64,000 nucleotides of DNA from Buxus sempervirens (GCA_947561395.2 OX387194.1:31692036-31756035), one strand, 5' to 3'; shown: positions 1 to 11,220, counted from the first letter of the stretch. Notes: generated by a model from the letters alone, not told the origin. Numbers and translations are program-made.

Positions 1-299
1 GTAAGCTTAGTTAAAGTTATGTCTCAATTTCAATTAGCTAAGATACCCTTTAAGTAGTTCTAGTGAATTGGAAATCAAATTCTGAAAAAGTAAAGTTAAA
101 TGTGAAAATTAGCCTTGACGTGCAAACCTTGAATCACGCATTGAGCTGAATTCTACAAAAACCATTTGATAAAGGTTCAACACCCGAACGTTCAACTTTA
201 ACGTTCGCGCGTCCAGTACAAAATTTCGAAATTTGTTGTTTTGTGCCCAAATTCAAATTGCAACTTTTGGATCATTTTTGAACCCTCATTAACACCAAT

Positions 300-1270
300 T
301 TGGGCCAAGTACACCTAGAGCACACCCCCAAGTAAACCTAATTTACACCCTCTCATATATACCCCAAAGTACCTCCCAAGTATACCAAAAATACCTTCTA
401 AGAATACCCAAGGTACCTCTCAAGTGTACCTAAAGCGCCCCATAAGAATACCTAAAGAACCTCCCAAGTATACCCAAAGTACCCTCCTAAGTAACACTAA
501 AGTACCCCCTTGTATTATCTAAGGTACCCCTATTGTATGCCTAAGGTACACCCATGTATTACCCTAGGTACCACCCCAGTATATCTAAGGTACACCCATG
601 TGTTACCTAAAGTACACCCAAATATTACCCAAAGTACCACCCAAATATACCTAAAGTACACTCAAATATTACCCAAGGTACCATCCAAGTATACTTAAAG
701 TACACCCAAGTATTATCTAAGGTATCCCCTTGTGTTGCCTAAGGTACCCCACTTGTATACATAAGGTACCACCTTGTTGCCTAAGGTACCCCCTTATTTT
801 ACCTAAGATACACTCCCTTATATAACTAAGTTACCCCCCCCCCCCCCCACCTTTTGTATAACTAAAGCACCCCCTTATACAACTAAGGCACCCCCTTTTG
901 TATAACTAAAGTACCCCCTTATATAATTACGGTACCCCCCTTTTGCATAACTAAAGTACCCCCCCCCCCCCCCCCCCCCTTATATAACTAAGGTACCCCC
1001 TTTGTATAATCAAAGTACCCCCCTTATATAACTAAGGTAGCCCATTTGTATAATTAAAGTACCCCCTTAAATAACTAAGGTACCCCCTTCTATAAATAAG
1101 GTACACCCCCTTCTCTTGTGTTAACTAAGGTACACCCTCCAAAGCATACCTAAAGTATAACCCCTTGAATAGCTCAGGTAAACCCCTTAAAACACCAAGG
1201 TACCCCTAAAATAACACTAAGGTACCCCTACTTAATACTAAGGTACCCCCTTAGTATGCCTTAGTTACAC
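300..1270. repeat. LTR-borne minisatellite with GGTACC core
   Basis: About 35-40 imperfect tandem units of 20-30 bp follow the pattern CCTAAGGTACCCCCTTGTAT, with a GGTACC (KpnI) core in most units. Units differ in the length of the C run. Two stretches, near 834-849 and 958-979, have become long poly-C. The matching array in copy A2 lies at 47495-48270, and copy A3 lacks it. The apparent open frames across the array are a by-product of the periodicity. Confidence 0.9.
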
Positions 1271-1910
1271 CATGTGGATTTAGTGGAATAAAGGCTTTCT
1301 TGATGGGCAAATTTAAAAGATCAAAAGTAGGGCATATAAAAGGATGCCCTAACTAATATTCTAAGTGTTTTGAGAACCCCTTTCCTTGTTTTGGACGTAT
1401 AGAACAAGAGAAGAAATATGTGAGCTTGATTGAAAGCTTGAAGAAGAAGGAAAAGAAGGAGAAGAAGAGGAGGGATTGAAGAGAAGTAAGCTTCTCCATT
1501 AAACAAGTAAGTAGCACACCCTTCAAACCAAAATGTATTGTAAAAATTCGTATTCTCTCTCTAGGGTTTGATTTATTTGAGGAAATGATCTTGCATGTTG
1601 GTTTTTGCTTCTAAAATTTGTAGGGTTTTGGTTGTATAATAATCTTGGTTAGTTTTCTATTGATTTGCTATGGATTTCCAACCTACATTGATCATATTTC
1701 AGATTTGGGTTTGAGTTTGGTATTTTGAATAAGGTTTCATGTGTTGGATTTGTGTTCATGTGGATTTGGGATTAATTTCTATTTTGGAAGGTATTTTTAA
1801 GTATGTTGGGATGTTTATGATCATCCCACTTGGTGTTGGAAAGATTAGAAATGGTTTGTATGAGTTTGGTGTTGAAAAATAGCCAAAAATATTTCAAAAC
1901 CCGAGTTGGC

Positions 1911-2095
1911 AATTAATCCTAAGCATTGGCGATTAATCCTGAGCCAAAACCCCGAAAAACAGTCTCTGTTAGGGACAGGATTAGTCTCGCGACTAATCGC
2001 GAGGCTAATCGTGAATCAGGATTAGGTCGGAGACTAATCGTAGACCTAATCGTGGAGCTAATCACCCCTGGGCAATTAATCGTGAACCCTATTTT
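1911..2095. repeat. Cluster of GATTAG/CTAATCG motifs in LTR A1
   Basis: GATTA and TAATC occur more than ten times in both orientations within about 180 bp (for example ACTAATCGCGAGGCTAATCG). This makes a CpG-containing palindromic cluster in otherwise AT-rich sequence. Copy A2 has the same cluster at 48885-49045. It sits downstream of the donor-like site, the position where other LTR families here carry their own motif clusters. Confidence 0.75.
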
Positions 2096-2867
2096 ATGTT
2101 TCCACTTACTTAAGTCTTTTCATGTAAATAAGGTTTTACCCCCCATTTGGAACTACTAAAAATACTCCCAAGACCTAATTCCTTACCCATAAAAAGTCAA
2201 ATTTCCAGTTCATGCCTAAAATTTCAGTTTTGCACAATTTTCATTAAAACCACTTTTTGAGTTTGATACCCAAATGAGTAATTCAAAAGCCCATAAAATT
2301 ACAGAAAATTTTTCTACCCTTAATTAGACTAAGATATAAATTTGAGCCCAAAACTCCTTGTAGATTTGTCTAGAAAAAGCATATACCCAAAAAAGTCAAC
2401 ATTTTTAACCAAACTTGGAATATTTTTCAAGGTCGAAAACTTTTTCTCTTTGAATCCATTGATTTTTGGTATAGTGACTTTATTGGGAATCCTAAGATTA
2501 TCCCACTCATCAAATATGTATTTTGAGGATTTTATAGCATTCGTTTTGCTTAATTTGGATTTATGAAAGCGAGGTTAAAAAACTCTTATGTGATTTGACA
2601 AGTCTCTTGGCCTATGGTTTATTGGTAGTGGATGGGGAATTTCACTTGGCATATGTTATGATTAGTTGGTGGATGGGGAATTCCACTTGGCCCTGGTTTG
2701 TGCACTGAAGTACTAATTTTACTCATCGATTTGAATGGTTTGGTTTTGAGTTGTGGGTCGTCTAATTGGACATTGTTCTTAGTGTGGATCCACAGTGAGT
2801 CTAGTCAGTTTGTTAATGTTGGCTTGTTAGTATTAATTTCCTTGTCCATATAGCTTTTGTAACACCC

Positions 2868-3630
2868 CGGATCCAGGTTACGTAATGAAACTGTAACTTG
2901 AGTCAAAAGTGTTAGTTGATCCACAGGATCCATACCATAGTAAAGGAAAAAATGAATATAACATGATCAAACATAAACATTAATATCAGAGTCTACTAAT
3001 CCCAATCACCAATCCAAATGGAAACCATATCATATGTCTATGCAACTACTCACAATATCCAAATAATATCCATCAATACAGTCAACAATTCAAAAACTAC
3101 TACTGCTCCACGTAGTAGTCCTCCTCCCTATACTCCGGGTAATCGTCAACCGTGTCTACCCCGTAGAGTATCGTCCTCACCAGGATCTGAAAACAAAACA
3201 AAACCGAATAAGATACGAATATCCCAGCAAGTAGCACATGCATGCTCAAATACAGTTATATATTTAAAAAAAACATGAATCAGATTTTAAATATATAACA
3301 GTGACGATAACACAATTAATCCGAATAATCCATCACCAGTTCCAATGCACATATGAATACAATCAATATTCTAACAAGTAAAACCAATCCACAATATTCA
3401 GTTCAAATCATTAAGTCACAGCAGGACTCATGAAATAAGACTGCCTTTAACTAGGGTAATATCAATATCCACTATGCCATCTCCCGGCTTATGTGCGAAG
3501 CCGAGTACATGGTGATCATCTTATTGTGGAAGAACCCAACCAGTACAAAGAAGGGTTGGCATGTACTAACCAGTCATAGTCCGAGTACACGATAAAATGA
3601 GGGAAAGCTGCAGCCCACCAGTATAGCGAA
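2868..3630 (-). mobile_element. 3' LTR of gypsy element C, truncated
   Basis: This is the terminal part of the LTR in reverse orientation, beginning TGTAACACCCCGGATCC. It aligns with the first 800 bp or so of the 5' LTR at 10891, roughly 90% identical by eye. GCTTT at 2863-2867 is repeated at 13803-13807, just beyond the 5' LTR, so the whole element 2868-13802 is one insertion into A1. The LTR is interrupted at 3630 by solo LTR D, resumes at 6125, and stops at about 6166 where it is fused to integrase coding sequence. About 2 kb of the 3' LTR, the polypurine tract and the end of pol are therefore missing. Confidence 0.85.
3100..3187 (-). other. LTR acidic micro-ORF, C 3' LTR copy (frameshifted)
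   Basis: Downstream of a TTTTGTTTTCAG acceptor-like tract, the reverse strand reads DPGEDD, then shifts frame by one base, then reads DYPEYREEDYYVEQ and stop. The 5' LTR copy (11134-11220) is open across the same stretch, so this copy has a one-base indel. It belongs to the conserved micro-ORF series described in the findings. Confidence 0.55.
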
Positions 3631-4584
3631 TGTAAAATCCTAGATTTTATAAATAAAATAATTATAATTAATAAATAAATTAACTAAGTTATTAATAATA
3701 TATAGGAGATGAGACATTGGTTCAACCCAGAGGAGTCCAAAGTGAACCGGAGGAAACTGGGGAACCTATCTAAAGTGAGTTCATGATTTTAGGTTAAGTA
3801 TAATTTTAATATAATGACTATGTTATTGCTATAGAAAGTAGTGAATAAAAATAAAAATATAAGAGTGAATAGAGGAGGTGGTCGAACCTCAAAGAGTGGA
3901 GGATTTACCCAAATCTTGTTTGGTTTGAGGCTTTAATGGTTTGATTTTGTTTGGTTTAAATGAATGGGGGTAATTTAGTAATGGGAAAAGAATCATTAAA
4001 ATAACCTAATAGTGCATGCGACTGTTCACGTTTGAGACAAGTGAACAGCCGCACTTCTCCATCATCTTCATCTATTCTTCAACTCTCCAACGTAAAGATC
4101 AAACCCTAATCCCAAGCATCTTTTGTAGCAACTTTTTCAGAAGAAGAAAAGAAGGATTTTCGTCCAAGTTGCAGGTAAGAGATAAGTTAGAAAAAAGTTC
4201 TGTTTTTAGGAGTATAATCATGTGGATAAAGTTCTAAAAAGTGTCTTGTTTGATCCAAAATAGATAAAGAGGATTTAGTTTCATGTGGAACATCTTTGGG
4301 GTGATAGTTCATTGCTGTTAGAGGAGGTTTAAGTCCCTAAAATAGGTAAGTAGTCCTTTTAAATATTGCATAAACTGAATCTCAAGTTTAGTCGATAACC
4401 ATGATTAATCGCATGTTTGGTGAGTTATTTGCGTATTATATTGTGTTTTAATTGTCAAAAATTGTTCTATCATGTTTATGAATTATCCTAGAATGATTTA
4501 GAATGAATTTGATGTATTGGTTTTTGAGTTTTCGAATTTTAATGGATTTACGCAACTTTTTGGAAGTTGCAATAAATCTGATTT

Positions 4585-4840
4585 GCGACAGGCTGCTCGA
4601 ATCCTCGCTCGAGCACCCTCGTGTGTCTTGAGAGCAGTTCGAGGACGCCCGAAAGCCACTCGAGCGGTATTTCAAGCGCCCCTCCTGTGCTTTTTATTTT
4701 CAAAAAAACCCGAAAGTGATCAAAACCCAGAAGGTGAACACCCAAAGCGTCGCTCAAGCGACTTCTCGAGCAACCACCCCTGAAACAACCTGATTTTACT
4801 CAACCATTCGAGCGCCCCTTTGCTGCTCGAGCGCCCTTCT
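4585..4840. repeat. CTCGAG-rich palindromic cluster in LTR D
   Basis: GCTCGAGC, CACTCGAGCG and related forms recur about ten times in 250 bp (for example GCTCGAATCCTCGCTCGAGC). It is the GC-rich counterpart, in this family, of the GATTA cluster in A and the GATCGC cluster in F. Several of the sites are XhoI palindromes. Confidence 0.7.
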
Positions 4841-5786
4841 ATCAAATTTTTGGAAATCATCCAACAAGCCTAGTTTTTCACCACGAAATTGTTTTTTATT
4901 CAATTTAAACCTATGTACCATCAAGTTTAGAGTATTTAGAGATAGTTTGCATTGGCGGATGTTTAAAATTAATTTTTATAAAGATTTTGGGTACGTTTTG
5001 CTAAAGAGGCTCTTAAACTTATAACCATTGTTCCAAACAATTCTTTTTTAATGAAACTTGATCTTAAGAGTTCCTACACCTGTATTTAAGTTATCTGAGT
5101 ATGTTTTGTGCATCGAAGGATTCAATACCCATCCAGGACATAGTTGCCCGTTAAAACCTGGAGTTTGGAAATATGACTTGGCGCCACTTGTGTGGATTTT
5201 TGGGTCACAGTTGTGACAAGGTAGATGCCTGGTTTGTTTATTCCGCAATTGCGGGTTTGCTTATTGACACGGTTGTGTTTCCACGTGTGCGGGTGTTATT
5301 GGGAAATATGTCCATTCCTTGGTTTGGTCTGGTTTTCCACCGTTGAGTAGGCTTAGCAATTACATGGATCCATAGAATAGCTAGCAAGTGAAATGTCTTC
5401 TTGAGGGGTTTGAATTCTGTGTCATAGACATTCCATCATCTCGAGGATGGTACCACTCCTAGATAGGTCAGTTGCTACATTACCCACTCTTGGATAGGTT
5501 GGGCCATACATGCTAACTCATTCCTGTTGTCAGTTGGGTTCTTCCGTTGGGTGTTGAATAGCCAGTCTGAATAGTTTGCGTCTTGTCCACCTGTAATTTG
5601 GTTAGGTAGCATATTGGCACATGGCTACTTTCTTTCTTTGGATTTCTATTTCATGAGTCCCATGAGGTTGAAGGTTTGTGGTTGTTTAACTTTTGTTAAA
5701 GAATTGTTGTACTATATTTTTTATTGTGATTAGCCTGATTAATCGTGGCATATCTTATTATCACAAACTATTTGCATGACTACCAG

Positions 5787-5813
5787 GAAGAAGATTATTT
5801 TATTCCTGTGTAA
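5787..5813 (+). other. Remnant of LTR acidic micro-ORF in LTR D
   Basis: After TACCAG the plus strand reads E-E-D-Y-F-I-P-V and a TAA stop. Only the C-terminal part of the motif seen in the other families remains. The upstream part appears deleted, because the preceding sequence lacks the long pyrimidine tract found elsewhere. Confidence 0.45.
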
Positions 5814-6124
5814 GATTAGGGATCTTTACTAATAAATTTGACTTGATACTTGGAGGGATTATTGAATTATTTTAGTTAAATAACTTTAGTGGATGGTGAT
5901 TATTTTATTTTAGTTGACCAGAAACCAAACTTTGATTGAAGATTTAAATTTTGGATGACTTATTTTTATTATTCCGCGCTTCTTGGAGAATTGATCTTTT
6001 ATTTCCGCACTCTGATTATAATTATTGAAATTGATAAGTCTGGAATTAGTTGTTTTGGGCCATTGTCCTAATGAACCAGATTTGGGTGTATGTTATAAAC
6101 CGGGATCCAGGGCATTACAGTGAA

Positions 6125-6166
6125 GGCCATATCGAGTAAATGATGGAAACGTTTGTGCGAACAAAG
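6125..6166 (-). mobile_element. 3' LTR of C, short continuation after LTR D
   Basis: These 42 bp continue the C LTR past the D insertion (ATCGAGTA...GGAAACG...GAACAAAG matches 11680-11725). Similarity to the LTR ends at AAAG near 6166, and integrase coding sequence starts at once. This marks a deletion junction. Confidence 0.75.
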
Positions 6167-7429
6167 GTATCACTTTGGTCCGTAGGACTTGATCACGACG
6201 ATCCAAAATCTAAACCGGCATCTCCTTATAAGACAAGTCCTCCCAAATAGTCAATGGTTCAAAATCAATCACATGGCTCGGGTCTGGAATATATCGTCGT
6301 AGCATAGAGATGTGATATACATCATGTACTCTACCCAACTGCCTAGGCAATGCTAGACGATACGCCACAAGACTCACCTCATTCACTATCTCGAATGGAC
6401 CAATGAATCTCGGTGATAGCTTTCCCTTCTTGCCGAATCTCATAACACCCTTAGAAGGCGAAATCTTCACAAACACCTGATCTCCAACTTCAAACTTCAA
6501 TTCACGTCGCCTATTATCCGCATAACTTTTCTGACGGCTCTGTGTAGTCAAGAGACACTGTCTGATCAAACTCACCTTCTCAATGCTGTCTTGCACAATC
6601 TGTGGCCCTAAATACTGTCTCTCACCAACCTCTTCCTAACAAATAGGTAATCTATAAGCTCGGCCATACAACGCCTCAAATGGTGCTATCTGTATACTAG
6701 CCTGATAACTGTTATTGTAAGCAAACTCCACCAAATGCAAATGCTACTCCAACAACCACCCCAATCTAGTACACAGCATCACAACATATCCTCCAATGTT
6801 TGTATGGTTCTTTTAGACTGCCCATCTATCTGTGGGTGATAACTAGTGCTAAAGACCAATTGAGTACCCATAGCCTCCTGAAAGCTCTTCCAGAACTAAG
6901 ACGTAAATCAAGAATCTCTATCTGATATGATGGAAACTGGAACTCCATGAAACCGGACAATCTCTCGAATATACAACTCCACTAGTGAATCCAAAGTATG
7001 TGAAGTACGGATAGGGAAGAAATGGGTTGATTTTGTCAACCGATCAACAATCACCCATATACCATCCTGCTTCTTCGTCGTAACTAGCAAACCAGATACA
7101 AAACCCATAGTAATATGTTCCCATTTCTACTCAGGAACGGGCAATGGATGTAGCAATCCTGGAGGCCTACGATGTTCTGCCTTGACTTGCTGACAAACAA
7201 GGCATCTAGCAACATATTCAGCTACCTCCTTCTTCATTCCTAACCACTAATAAATAAACTTCAAATTTTTGTACATCTTTGTATTGCTGGAATGAACTGC
7301 ATATCTGGACCCCCTCAAGTATCAATCTACGGATCTCTGCATCATCTGGTACACAGATCTTGCCTCTAAATCTCAATAAACCATCCCTGAAATCAAAATC
7401 TTTGGCAGTCTCATCACCTCTCTCCACTA
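6167..7429 (-). pseudogene. Ty3/gypsy integrase, decayed (element C)
   Basis: Integrase inserts retroelement cDNA into the host genome. Blocks visible on the minus strand are VIVDRLTKSTHFFPIRTS (about 6990-7060, with the first catalytic Asp), IISDRDS (about 6908-6930, second Asp), [19 protein letters not shown] (6780-6850), [14 protein letters not shown] (6690-6730) and the C-terminal core from QKSYADNRRRELKFEVGD to VYHISMLRRYIPDPSHV (6240-6510). The usual catalytic Glu in GQSER is Lys here. Several in-frame stops break the frame, including one after KEMPV. Reading can be followed to RTKVIPL and then runs into LTR sequence at 6166, so any chromodomain and the C terminus are lost. It is not functional. 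Confidence 0.85.
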
Positions 7430-7945
7430 ACTCTCCGGTGTGCCATAAATATGAATCTGATAACTATCTCTCCCGAATACATTGAATCAAATCCGGCTCT
7501 ACATGTACTTGGGCTAGAATCTGATCATCACCATGCGAAATAAACTCACCAGGACAATCCCTAATGGTATCCACCAAACCGCACTGACTGACCATGAATG
7601 TAGCCAATGTAGCTATTTGATCCTTTCAAGCACCTCTACAACTCAAGGCATCTACAACTGCATTTGTCTTGCCTGGATGATACTGAAGTGTGAAGTTATA
7701 ATCCTTCAGAAGATCCATCCACCTCCTCTGCCTCATATTAAGATCCCTCTATGAGAAAATATATCTCAAACTCTTATGATCAGAGTAGATCTCAAACTGC
7801 ACCCCGTATAAGTAATTCCGCCATATCTTAAGTGCGGACACTATAGTAGCTAACTCCAAGTTGTGAGTAGGGTAGTTTCTCTCATGAGAACGCAACAACT
7901 GTGATGCATAAGCCACTACTCGTCTCTGCTACATCAATACACAGC
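7430..7945 (-). pseudogene. Ty3/gypsy RNase H, decayed (element C)
   Basis: Fragments of the RNase H domain lie between RT and integrase on the minus strand: [19 protein letters not shown] (about 7840-7920), [19 protein letters not shown] (about 7740-7800) and RRWMDLLKDYNFTLQYHPG (about 7670-7735). RNase H degrades the RNA strand of the RNA/DNA hybrid during reverse transcription. Several stops interrupt the frame. The order RT, RNase H, integrase is that of Ty3/gypsy elements rather than Ty1/copia. Confidence 0.75.
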
Positions 7946-8944
7946 CTAACCCAACACGAGAGCATCACAATAAACAAAGAAACCTTTATTCACCGAAGGT
8001 ACTATCAATACCGGAGCCTCAGTCAATCTACGCTTTAGCTCATGGCAACTCTGCTCACAGCCATCATCCCAACTAAACTTAATAGCTTTCTTGGTCAGAT
8101 TCGATAAAGGAGTGGCTATTGTAGAGAAATTCTCAATAAATCTCCTATAGTAACCAGCCATACCCAAGAAACTACACACCACTGTCACCAAAGTAGGTTT
8201 AGGCCAATCAGTCACAGCCTGAACCTTAGCTGGATCTACTACAATACCCTCTCCAGAAATAACATGCCCTAAGAATGAAATCTCATGAATCCAATGACAC
8301 TTGCTGAATTTTGCATAATGATCTCTCAATGTCTGCAAGATTGTCCTGAGATGCTGGGCATGCTCCTCTCTACTATGAGAATAGACCAATATATCATCAA
8401 TGAACACCACTACAAAGCTATCAAGATAGGGATAGAAAACCCTATTCATAAGGTCCATAAAGACAACTGGGGCATTAGTCAGCCTAAATGACATGACTCG
8501 AAACTCATAATGTCCATATCTCGTACGAAATGCTGTCTTCTCTACATCTTTTGGTGCAACCCTCAATTGGTGGTATCCAGATCTAAGATCAATCTTAGAA
8601 AACCACGATGCACCTCTCAACTAATCAAATAGATCATCAATCCGAGGTAATGGATACTTATTCTTAATAGTCACCAAATTCAACCGGCGATAATCAATGC
8701 ACATCCGCATTGACTCATATTTTTTCTGCACAAACAGAACTAGTGCACCCCAAGGTGAAACACTCGGTCTAATATACCCCTTCTCAAGCAATTCATCCAC
8801 TTGCTTCTTCAATTCTACATACTCTGGCTGTGACATCCTATAAGGCGATCTAGATACTGGTGCCGTATCAGGTAGAAGTCGAATCCTAAAATCAACCTCT
8901 AGGCGGTGGTAATCCTGGCAAGTCATCAGGAAATACATCCGCAT
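7946..8944 (-). pseudogene. Ty3/gypsy reverse transcriptase (element C)
   Basis: This is the best preserved part of pol, with two long open stretches (8621-8944 and 7946-8620) separated by a single stop near 8621. The first reads [19 protein letters not shown], then [18 protein letters not shown], then [20 protein letters not shown]. The second has [14 protein letters not shown] (fingers/palm, with Asp), the catalytic FIDDILVYS (equivalent of YVDD), [11 protein letters not shown] and the thumb region. These are standard blocks of plant chromovirus-type RT, which copies element RNA to DNA. The single stop and the broken flanking domains make it a pseudogene. Confidence 0.9.
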
Positions 8945-9074
8945 ATTCGCAAACTACTGTTACATCAGTAATACTAAGAGTATCTCCCTTCGGCTCCTCT
9001 GTCATAACAGATGCCACCAACTCCACTCTATTAGACAAACCCTCACACTGAAAACAATACACAGGTTGGTCTAG

Positions 9075-9410
9075 CTAACTCACTATAATAGTGCCTCTGT
9101 AGCAATCTATACTAATATGATGCCTGAACAACCAATCAATACCCAAAATGACATCAAATTCTCCAAAGTCCAATGCCATTAAATCCCCGGGTAACTCTAA
9201 TGATCCCAATCTGATCATACAATCTCTGTATATAGTCTGAACTTTATTAGTCTCCCCCAAAGGTGTGTGCACAGTCATGGTAGTATCAAATGTGTCAGGT
9301 ACTAATCCAATCCGACATGCACAATGTGGAATAATAAAAGAAACAGATGCTCCAAAATCAAATAAACAGACTGCAGATCGACCAGAAATAAAAATAATAC
9401 CTCCAACCAA
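9075..9410 (-). pseudogene. Ty3/gypsy aspartic protease (element C)
   Basis: One open stretch of 111 codons carries the retropepsin active-site segment LFDFGASVSFI. Functional relatives have D-S-G or D-T-G at that place, so the Ser/Thr is replaced by Phe. The downstream block DVILGIDWLFRHHISIDC is typical of gypsy proteases. The protease would cut the gag-pol polyprotein. It sits between gag and RT as expected, and inactivity is inferred from the active-site change and the surrounding stops. Confidence 0.85.
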
Positions 9411-10736
9411 CTGTGGGGTCTCAGGGTCCTCCTCCTCTTGGACATCAACTACAAATACCCGAGTCTGTTGTCCCTGTGGTGCCGGTGCAAGCTGTCTTTG
9501 TCCAAGCCTAGGTGCACCTCTGCCCCATGGAGCCTTGACCTGCTGCCTCTGCTCTGCAGGTACTGTTTGTACTGGCCTCTCAGCTCGAGAACTCTAGGCC
9601 TGCAATCTGTATGGGGCTTGCTCTACTGTCCTCTAGATCTCCCTTTGTGAAAATGGTTGAGTCTCTGGCTGAAGCGGCTAGTATGTAGGAGGATAAGTAC
9701 AGTCGGCAATCCAATGTCCCCACTAACCACATCGGAAACATGCACCTACTGGTGCGAAACAAGGACCAGGAACATGTGATCTCCCACATCTATCACATCT
9801 GTCCCCAATCTACCTCAGCCCTGAACTATCCATCCTCGGTCTCTTGTCCCTTCCAGGGACACCTCTCTGCTGAACAATAGGTCTAAGTGGTACCTATGTC
9901 CTACTCAAATCACCTCGGCTACTCTACAATAACCTCTCAGCGCTCCTGACTAGCTCATCAAACTGAGTGCATACAAATACAAATACCCTGTCCTTGATCT
10001 CTGGCCTCAACCCCTCCTTGAAGTGCTTTATCCTCTACTCCTCAACTATATGAGCTGTAAAACGAGACAACTCCTCAAATCTGGCCTCATACTGAACCAC
10101 TGATAGTGCTCCTTGGGAAATATGCATGGACTCCCTCGCCTTATGCAGGTGGAACTCAGTTGAGAAATAACGACCATAAAATAGGTCTTTGAACTGACCC
10201 CAAGTCATTTGTACATCTGGGACCTCTCTCCTCAATACACTCTGATACCAATGGTAAGCCTTGCCCTCCATTATGAATGTGGCAAGTCTAACTCTGCTCC
10301 CCTCTGAGCACTCCATCACATCCAGGATCCTCTCGATCCTCTGAATCCAACTCTCAGCCTCTAGAGGATCCGGCAATCCTCTGAAAATAGGAGGTCCCAT
10401 CTTCTAGAATTGCTCCAGCTCCCTCATGTGCTGCTGCCCCTCTCTCTGACCCCTATGTATGTCTCCATGCCCATCTCCATTACCATGGCCATTCCCGTTG
10501 CCGGTCTGGCTCATCCTCTCCTCACTCTCCATAGCTAGTAACTGCGTCAATGTACCCATAGCAGCCCAAACATCCTCTCCTCTCTGAGGTGGTGCCTCAT
10601 GTGGTACCTAAGGTTGCTATCTCTACAGATCCTCTGCATGAATATGTGGCTGCTCATGTATATCAACCTATGGCTCCTCTACTGGTCGTGCCACCAGTAT
10701 ATGGGCTCTGGCAACGAGTCTACCTCTGCCAGCCAT
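9411..10736 (-). pseudogene. gag with CCHC zinc knuckle, decayed (element C)
   Basis: Gag is the structural shell protein of the element. A likely start is the ATG read from 10736 (MAGRGRLVARAHI). A 121-codon open stretch (10035-10400) is the Retrotrans_gag domain, with FRGLPDPLEAESWIQRIERI, YHWYQSVLRR and AHIVEE. Farther down, a zinc knuckle CFRCG-stop-WGHWIADC (about 9700-9750) keeps the C-x2-C-x4-H-x4-C spacing although Gln is replaced by TAG. At least nine in-frame TAG stops occur across this gag region, many where Gln is usual, which suggests C-to-T decay at CAG. Confidence 0.8.
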
Positions 10737-10873
10737 ATCAACTAAAATACAAACGAAATTATATTAGATAGGATCTCTCCCTAGAAATCCTAAGGTACTA
10801 TCTAACGTGCTCTCAATCCCCAAGGACATCCTATGGGTTCTTATTCACATTTCCTTATCAGATACTCTGATAT

Positions 10874-10886
10874 TGCTCTGATACTA
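10874..10886 (-). promoter_or_regulatory. Primer-binding site of element C (initiator Met tRNA type)
   Basis: Read on the minus strand just inside the 5' LTR, the sequence is TAGTATCAGAGCA. This differs by one base from TGGTATCAGAGCA, the site complementary to the 3' end of initiator tRNA-Met used by many plant LTR elements. It fixes the orientation: 5' LTR at high coordinates, gag-pol on the minus strand. Confidence 0.75.
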
Positions 10887-11133
10887 TCTCTGTAATGCCC
10901 CGGATCTGGGTTACATAATGAAACCGTAACTCGAGTCTAGAGTGTTAGTTGATCCACAGGATCTATACTAGAGTAAAGGAAAACATGAATATAACATGAT
11001 CAAACATAAAGATCAATATCATAGTCTACTAATCCCAATCACCAATCCCAAGGGAAACCATATCATATGTCTATACAACTACTCACAATATCCGAATAAG
11101 ATCCAATCAATACAGTCTACAAATCAAAAACTA

Positions 11134-11220
11134 CTACTGCTCCACGTAGTAGTCCTCCTCCCTATACTCCGGGTAATTGTCAACAGTGTCTATCTGTAGA
11201 GTATCATCCTCACTAGGATC
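11134..11220 (-). other. LTR acidic micro-ORF, C 5' LTR copy (open)
   Basis: Directly after a GTTTTGTTTTCAG acceptor-like tract the reverse strand is open for 28 codons. It starts DPSEDDT and ends NYPEYREEDYYVEQ before TAG. It is strongly acidic. It has no ATG of its own near the start, so translation would need an upstream exon or intron retention. Equivalent frames occur in families A, B, C2 and G. Confidence 0.55.

Larger units (their letters stand above)
1..2867 (+). mobile_element. Family A LTR copy 1 (A1), first segment
   Basis: This is the left part of a long LTR of a Ty3/gypsy-type element. It matches copy A2 at 47160-49860 almost from its first base, so about 150 bp of the LTR (the TGTAAAACCCCGACCC head) should lie left of the window. 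Order inside: conserved head, KpnI-rich minisatellite (300-1270), purine-rich leader (1390-1500), donor-like AAACAA|GTAAGTAGCACACC at 1507, GATTA/TAATC cluster (1911-2095), repeated GTGGATGGGGAATTCCACTT units (2620-2700) and GTGTGGATCCACA near 2785. The LTR breaks off at 2867 where element C was inserted and resumes at 13808. No gag-pol belongs to it. Family assignment comes from comparison within the window. Confidence 0.85.
3631..6119 (+). mobile_element. Solo LTR, family D
   Basis: The element begins TGTAAAATCCTAG and ends CCGGGATCCAGGGCATTACA, a TG...CA LTR of 2489 bp in the plus orientation, inserted into the 3' LTR of element C. Flanks GCGAA (3626-3630) and GTGAA (6120-6124) fit a 5-bp target duplication with one change, and the C sequence reads on across the join. 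It contains donor-like GCAG|GTAAGAG (4174) and AG|GTAAGTAGTCC (4346), a CTCGAG cluster, CATGGATCCATA at 5363-5374 and a short EEDYFIPV remnant. No primer-binding site or coding domain accompanies it, so it is a solo LTR. Confidence 0.85.

Noticed and set aside
510..698. 62-codon open frame in the minisatellite
   Set aside because: The frame arises from the tandem unit and changes with each poly-C slip. No start context or conservation with the A2 array supports a gene.
6167..10736. Intact autonomous retrotransposon
   Set aside because: Multiple stops, a Phe in the protease active site, Lys for the integrase catalytic Glu, and loss of the end of pol and most of the 3' LTR rule out activity.
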